A stretch of DNA of 64,000 bases, taken from contig OZ243096.1 of NCBI GenBank assembly GCA_965212165.1, positions 496,001-560,000 of the forward strand, in the 5' to 3' direction. The notes beneath the pieces were generated by a model. The model saw nothing but the letters and a program-made list of their open reading frames with translations. It ran no database searches and had not been told where the DNA came from. Origin of the DNA: RHLJ01 sp965212165. GTDB lineage: Bacteria > Bacteroidota > Rhodothermia > Balneolales > Balneolaceae. The translations under genes were made by a program, and so were the position numbers. Below, piece by piece: positions 59,863 to 64,000 of the stretch; the first letter of the stretch is position 1; every line of letters begins with the position of its first letter.

Positions 59863-60516
59863 CTATTTCGCTGTATCCGCTCTTGAAATCACATTATCAA
59901 CAAGTCCGTATTTTTTTGCTTCTTCTGCAGTCATCCAATTATTACGATCTGAATCATTTACAATATCATCAAGAGTTTTACCCGCATGGTCTGCTATAAT
60001 CTGACTTAGCTGCTTTTTTGTTCTAAGTATCTCTCTTGCTTCAATTTCAATATCGCTAGCTTGACCCTGAACTCCGCCTAAAGGCTGATGAATCATAACG
60101 CGTGCATTAGGTAGACAGCTTCTTTTACCAGCGGTGCCAGCCGTAAGTAAAACTGCACCCATACTTGCGGCCATTCCCATACAAGTAGTAGCAACATCAC
60201 ATTTAATATGTTGCATGGTATCATAAATTGCCAAACCTGAAGAAACAACACCACCCGGACTGTTGATATATAAATTAATATCCTTTTCTGGGTCTTCTGA
60301 TTCTAGAAATAATAATTGAGCCACAATAGTACTAGCAACAACATCATTTATACCACTACCTAAAATGATGATTCGATCTTTAAGTAGACGTGAATAAATG
60401 TCATAGGCACGCTCACCTCTACTAGTAGTTTCGATAACCATTGGCACGAGATTACTCTCGATAGCTTGGTTATTTGATTCAAATAAAGGTTGCTCAAAAA
60501 TAGGTTGCTTAATCAT
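59863..60516 (-). CDS. clpP: ClpP protease subunit with Asn at the catalytic Asp position
   Basis: A 217-residue ClpP. The nucleophile Ser118 (MGMAASMGAVLLTAG) and His143 (RVMIHQPLGG) are present. The third triad position, where E. coli ClpP has Asp in TERDRFL, reads SDRNNWM, so Asn192 replaces Asp. The same swap is known in Listeria ClpP1 and is tolerated with altered activity. The rest of the fold looks normal (SPGG, YGLVDNVI). It lies between tig and clpX, so it is the housekeeping copy. Confidence 0.96.
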   Translation of the reverse strand: MIKQPIFEQPLFESNNQAIESNLVPMVIETTSRGERAYDIYSRLLKDRIIILGSGINDVVASTIVAQLLFLESEDPEKDINLYINSPGGVVSSGLAIYDTMQHIKCDVATTCMGMAASMGAVLLTAGTAGKRSCLPNARVMIHQPLGGVQGQASDIEIEAREILRTKKQLSQIIADHAGKTLDDIVNDSDRNNWMTAEEAKKYGLVDNVISRADTAK

Positions 60517-60530
60517 AGCTGTAATATAAT

Positions 60531-61808
60531 TTATTTCTTTTTATTTGACTTCTTTTCTTGATACTTGCGATATGCGTCTTTATCCAACTCATTGATTTTT
60601 ACCTCATCCTGAAGCTTCTCGAATACTTTATTTTCTCTTATACTTCCTCTGAGAGATTCAAGTAAGTTAGGGTTTTGAGCGTAATATCCTTTTAGTTGAT
60701 CTACAGTAGCACCATATCGGGCTGCTTCAATAGAAATGAACTCATCGATATCTTCGGGTTTTATTTCGATATCTTCAAATGTTTCTTGAAGTTGTTGACT
60801 AATAAAATACCACTTTGCCTCTCTCTTTGCTTGCTCAGTCATTTCTTCTCTATATGCAAGCTCATCAAAGTTTTCAGGAAGTTTATCGCCATATTGTTGC
60901 TTTAACTGGTCTACGTAAGAGCTCTTTACTTGCTCTACAAAAGCTACAGGCACATCAAATGTGTGTGCGTCAACTAATTCCTCTACTACTTCGCTTTTGA
61001 ACATGTCATCAGCTGATTGATCGTAGTATTGCTGCATTCTACTTTTAATGAAGCTCTTAAATTCGTCCTCATTAGAAGCTTCACCATTACTGTTCTTTTT
61101 GATAAACTCTTCGTCGAGTTCAACTTTAACAGGCTTCTGAACTTTCTTAATTGTGATTTTTACATCATCATTATGGTCACCATGAGGAATGCTCATTTCG
61201 ACCACATCTCCAATTTTGTGACCTTTTAGTGCTTTAAGAAAATCTGCACTTCCTTCTTCTCTCAAATCAAGTGTTTGATCTTCATCAACATCACCATGAT
61301 TTACAGATTCTACATCAACGACAACTTTAACATCTTTAGAGACTTTAACATCTACATCTTCCCAATCACCTTGGCGCTCGAGTGTACGTTCGATTTCCTC
61401 TTTTACTTCCTTGTCATTTACATCATGAACCATCTTGTTCACTTTGATCTTCTTTAAGTCTGAGAGCGTTACTTCTGGTTTTGCACCAATTTTGAATACT
61501 ACTTCTAACTCATCGTTTTCCCATTGGAAATCGATCATTTGAGTTTCTCCGACTGGATTATGTTCTTCAACAATCTCCTTTTCGAATACTTCTTGAATGT
61601 GTTTGTTAATTTCTTCGATTTCGATATCGTTACCGAATCTCTTTTTGACTAAAGAAAGAGGAACACGTCCTGGCCTAAAACCAGGCATAGTAATCTGGCC
61701 TTGATACTTCTTCAGCGCTTTATCGAATTTTGGTTGTAGCTCTTCTCGGTTAGCTTTTAGGGTTACTTCTTTGTCTACAGAAGTAATTTCTTTCACAGAA
61801 ATGTTCAC
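60531..61808 (-). CDS. tig: Trigger factor
   Basis: A 425-residue ribosome-bound chaperone. The N-terminal ribosome-binding domain has MPGFRPGRVPLSLVKKRFG with the tail-contact GFRPGR. A PPIase-like domain lies about 155-240, though its FKBP motif is weak. The C-terminal helical domain follows (SSYVDQLKQQYGDKLPENFD) with a Lys-rich end. It is the first gene of tig-clpP-clpX, a classical order, 14 bases before clpP. PPIase activity may be reduced, as in other Bacteroidota. Confidence 0.95.
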   Translation of the reverse strand: MNISVKEITSVDKEVTLKANREELQPKFDKALKKYQGQITMPGFRPGRVPLSLVKKRFGNDIEIEEINKHIQEVFEKEIVEEHNPVGETQMIDFQWENDELEVVFKIGAKPEVTLSDLKKIKVNKMVHDVNDKEVKEEIERTLERQGDWEDVDVKVSKDVKVVVDVESVNHGDVDEDQTLDLREEGSADFLKALKGHKIGDVVEMSIPHGDHNDDVKITIKKVQKPVKVELDEEFIKKNSNGEASNEDEFKSFIKSRMQQYYDQSADDMFKSEVVEELVDAHTFDVPVAFVEQVKSSYVDQLKQQYGDKLPENFDELAYREEMTEQAKREAKWYFISQQLQETFEDIEIKPEDIDEFISIEAARYGATVDQLKGYYAQNPNLLESLRGSIRENKVFEKLQDEVKINELDKDAYRKYQEKKSNKKK

Positions 61809-61869
61809 GAATGCTCCGCTATGTTTTGTGGATTCAATAAATAAAAACAGAATAGTTTAGAAAGGAAAG

Positions 61870-61953
61870 TACGAGAGGGGGGACTCGAACCCCCACGCCG
61901 GTTAAAGCACTAGATCCTAAATCTAGCGTGTCTACCAATTCCACCACTCTCGC
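61870..61953 (-). tRNA. tRNA-Leu (TAG)
   Basis: An 84-base class II cloverleaf with a long variable arm. The acceptor stem is GCGAGAG/CTCTCGT with a G1-U72 wobble and discriminator A. The anticodon loop ATTTAGG carries anticodon TAG, and the T arm is GGGGG TTCGAGT CCCCC. CCA is not encoded. It lies between tig and cutA. Confidence 0.96.
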
Positions 61954-62080
61954 AAATTTCAGAGCTTGCAAATTTAAGGCTTATTGAATTTAAAATCCAT
62001 ACTTTTAACTGAATTTATTCTATATATCATTATTACTTACATTGATATTTTCATCCAATCCTTTTTACCTATGGGAAACT

Positions 62081-62407
62081 ATGTATTACAATCTTAGATA
62101 TATCCACATTACTACTTCTAATAAAGACGAAGCTCGTAAAATCGGTAGGGTTTTAGTTGAAGAAAGACTTGCAGCTTGTGTTAATATATTTGATGGCATG
62201 GAATCTATATATCGGTGGAAAGGTGAGATTAAAGAAGATCAGGAATGTGTGTTAATTGCTAAAACTAATTATTCTAAAGTTAGAGCACTTACTAATCGTG
62301 TAAAAGAAATTCACAGCTACGAATGCCCATGCATTGTTTCTTTAACAATTACTGAAGACGAAGGAAATAAAGAGTATTTAGATTGGCTTGTTAAAGAGTC
62401 TAAATAA
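62081..62407 (+). CDS. cutA: CutA family protein
   Basis: A protein of 108 residues from the ATG at 62081. It opens YYNLRYIHITTSNKDEARKI and has EERLAACVNIFDGMESIYRW, a KGEI strand and YECPCIVSLTI. CutA proteins form stable trimers and were named for copper tolerance, though their role is unclear. The upstream TTG at 62042 is in frame but would add 13 residues with no homology, so it is not used. Confidence 0.93.
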   Translation: MYYNLRYIHITTSNKDEARKIGRVLVEERLAACVNIFDGMESIYRWKGEIKEDQECVLIAKTNYSKVRALTNRVKEIHSYECPCIVSLTITEDEGNKEYLDWLVKESK

Positions 62408-62432
62408 GTTTCTAATGTGATTCTTCATCAAG

Positions 62433-62462
62433 AAAAAAGGGCCCGTCCTTACGGAACGAGCC
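62433..62462 (-). terminator. Intrinsic terminator after the xylanase gene
   Basis: On the minus strand GGCTCGTTCC pairs with GGACGGGCC (one bulged base, one wobble) around GTAA and runs into six T. It lies 24 bases after the stop codon. Confidence 0.85.
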
Positions 62463-62485
62463 ACTTATCTGATTGTAATATCATA

Positions 62486-64000
62486 TTACTTAATAAGCAT
62501 CATCTTTTTTACATCTCTGAACGATCCTGAACGGATTTCATAAAAGTACATTCCTGTAGATAGCCCAGATGCATTAAATGAAACCGTATATACACCTGCC
62601 GATTGCTGTGTATTTACAAGTGTTTGAACTAATCTTCCAGTAATGTCATACACATTAATGTTTACTTCTGATGCTTTTGGAATCTCGTATGAGATTTGAG
62701 TAGAAGGATTAAATGGATTAGGATAATTTTGATCCAATTTAAAATCCGTAGGAGTATCATTAATAATCTCTTCGTTTGATACTTCTGTTACCTCAGTTTC
62801 TTCCACATATTCTCTCAACCAAGTTAATGCTGGGCGTTCTTCTTCATTTGGTCGCATAATGAACGCCTCTTGTGCCGACCTCCAATGTCCATCCCTCCAT
62901 CCCCAGAGAGTAATTCCCTCAACTGATGTATGCTCCCATAGAATTGGAAATAGTCTCTCGAATTCAGCTAACTGTGTTTGATCAGATTGAGCATCAGTTC
63001 CATTTGGGTTTCCGTCAATATCTAACTCTGTGATTTGAATGGGTAGACCCGTGGTGGCTAAACTATTTAAACTAGCCAAATGTGCACTAACCGATGGGAA
63101 GCTTGTTGAAAAAGCATGAGCCTGGACTCCAATACCATCAATTAAATTTCGTTCTTGCAGTAATTCAACTATTTGCCTGTATATAAAGGTTTTTGATGAG
63201 TTTCCTAAAATACTGTAGTCATTAATAATCAGTTTAGCAGAATCTGGAAAAATCTCACGAGCCATCTCAAATGAGGTTATTACCCAATCCCAGCCTGTAT
63301 CACCAGAACCACCAAGTGCATCTATATACCCACCGCTATCATCATCATTTGCATTAGCACCTGAATTATTCGGCGGATCATGAAGAGGCTCATTAACTAC
63401 TTCAATCCATTCCAGCTGAGGGTATCTTTCCGCTACTGCTTCGAACCACTCCGTAATTTCTTCTATTTGTTCTTCAGCTGGTAGTGATTTCAACCAAAGC
63501 GGTTGTTGATCACCCCAAATTAGTACATGAAACTTCAGTGGAAATCCATTTTCATCCGCTAATGTTGCTGCTGCATCCATTTGAGACCAATCCATTGTAT
63601 CCCTAATAGCTTCAACTGAGCCCCACTTCCCTGCATTCTCGGGCGTTACCTGATTCCAATACTCTGAAAATCTAGGTAATTGAGCTTCACTATATACATT
63701 CCCTAACCACTTTGGCTTACCTCTTGCTATGGGTTCATAAACAACATCTGGAATAATAGGCTTTTGGATTCTTACACTATCAATCCAAATGCTTTTACCA
63801 TTATTTGCCGACATACTAAAATGAAATGGTGCTCTACCTATAGTATCTGATTCCCCAACAGAAAAATTAAAACTAAATTCTTGCCATTCTGTTGTAAGAT
63901 TAATACTTGAATTATCTAGTCTTCCAAATTCATTAAAAGCTGGGTTTCCAACTGTAAAGTTAGCCGTTGCACCTTCTTCACTTGCCTTTGCCCAAGCAGT
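62486..64000 (-). CDS. Secreted GH10 endo-1,4-beta-xylanase with type IX sorting tail (5' end missing)
   Basis: The frame is open past the right edge, so the Met at 63814 is internal and about 504 codons are visible. Leftmost in the protein is part of a CBM4/9-like carbohydrate-binding module (LTTEWQEFSFNF, SIWIDSVRI). The GH10 domain follows, with catalytic acid/base Glu in EVVNEPLHD and nucleophile Glu in QITELDIDGN. The C-terminal tail of about 80 residues is a type A type-IX-secretion sorting domain (YPNPFNPSTQISYEIP, STGMYFYEI, KKMMLIK). It should cut xylan outside the cell and uses the secretion system that PorQ serves. A terminator follows. Confidence 0.93.
   Translation of the reverse strand, partial: TAWAKASEEGATANFTVGNPAFNEFGRLDNSSINLTTEWQEFSFNFSVGESDTIGRAPFHFSMSANNGKSIWIDSVRIQKPIIPDVVYEPIARGKPKWLGNVYSEAQLPRFSEYWNQVTPENAGKWGSVEAIRDTMDWSQMDAAATLADENGFPLKFHVLIWGDQQPLWLKSLPAEEQIEEITEWFEAVAERYPQLEWIEVVNEPLHDPPNNSGANANDDDSGGYIDALGGSGDTGWDWVITSFEMAREIFPDSAKLIINDYSILGNSSKTFIYRQIVELLQERNLIDGIGVQAHAFSTSFPSVSAHLASLNSLATTGLPIQITELDIDGNPNGTDAQSDQTQLAEFERLFPILWEHTSVEGITLWGWRDGHWRSAQEAFIMRPNEEERPALTWLREYVEETEVTEVSNEEIINDTPTDFKLDQNYPNPFNPSTQISYEIPKASEVNINVYDITGRLVQTLVNTQQSAGVYTVSFNASGLSTGMYFYEIRSGSFRDVKKMMLIK

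Noticed and set aside
62042..62080. TTG start for cutA
   Set aside because: It adds 13 residues without family similarity; the ATG at 62081 gives the normal CutA length and start.
1..64000. CRISPR array, rRNA operon, prophage or intact insertion sequence
   Set aside because: I found no regularly spaced repeats, no 16S/23S-like sequence, no phage structural genes and no transposase. Only short repeats and remnants occur.

Overview
The window looks like chromosomal DNA of a marine, AT-rich member of the Bacteroidota/FCB group, most probably the Balneolota (Balneola-like). The reasons are a PorQ gene, a type A type-IX-secretion C-terminal tail with the YPNPFNPST signature on a xylanase, a HmuY-type haemophore beside a TonB-dependent receptor, Bacteroidota-style TTTG-N19-TA promoters, weak Shine-Dalgarno sequences and a CarB without its allosteric domain. 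The lineage call is an inference. There are two tRNAs, no rRNA, no CRISPR array, and no intact transposon or prophage. Most of the window is compact housekeeping DNA with many 1-4 base gene overlaps.

Layout. 1-7 kb: end of a secreted protein, a CDGSH iron-sulfur protein, DUF423 and DUF427 genes, a TonB receptor/HmuY pair (haem uptake) behind two kinds of repeat, small hypotheticals and an unusual aquaporin-like channel. 7-10 kb: a two-component system (minus strand) and a short-chain dehydrogenase. 10-16 kb: a lone DUF58 gene and a four-gene operon of phosphate-type porin, SLC13/DASS permease, stand-alone receiver and soluble cyclic-nucleotide-domain histidine kinase. 16-21 kb: RecQ and an unrecognised three-gene membrane protein/lipoprotein/cytosolic protein module. 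20.7-24.7 kb: carA-carB behind a leader with two intrinsic terminators. 25-30 kb: envelope proteins, a penicillin-acylase-family enzyme, a four-helix-bundle (23S IVS-type) gene between inverted repeats, and an amidinotransferase-fold hydrolase. 30-36 kb: ddl-nadK, mdh and a S15 peptidase. 36-39 kb: a NYN-cold-shock fusion and a HIT-aroQ-flippase operon. 39-44 kb: tRNA-Lys, a DivIC/FtsB-like protein, a ROK kinase and LptD. 44-50 kb: ribD-ribE, a PpiD-like chaperone and an Mla-type lipid transporter. 50-56 kb: porQ, a potassium channel, aroC, TPR, LysM-RlpA and CPBP genes, then an ECF sigma factor. 56-62 kb: a histidine kinase, a decayed stretch with two nonsense-interrupted genes and a REP-like repeat, then tig-clpP-clpX. 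62-64 kb: tRNA-Leu, cutA and the 3' part of a GH10 xylanase.

How they fit together. Envelope functions dominate: LPS assembly (LptD), lipid traffic (Mla), outer-membrane folding (PpiD-like), type IX secretion (PorQ and its xylanase cargo), peptidoglycan (Ddl, LysM-RlpA), and nutrient capture through outer-membrane receptors. Tandem 11-bp repeats shaped like Pho/PhoP boxes stand before both the HmuR-like/HmuY pair and the porin-permease-kinase operon, suggesting that one response regulator may control both. The points most worth following are that shared box, the permease operon with its own soluble sensor, the three-gene unknown module, the carAB leader, the ClpP catalytic Asp-to-Asn change, the NYN nuclease lacking two acidic residues, and the gene remnants at 57.8-58.5 kb.
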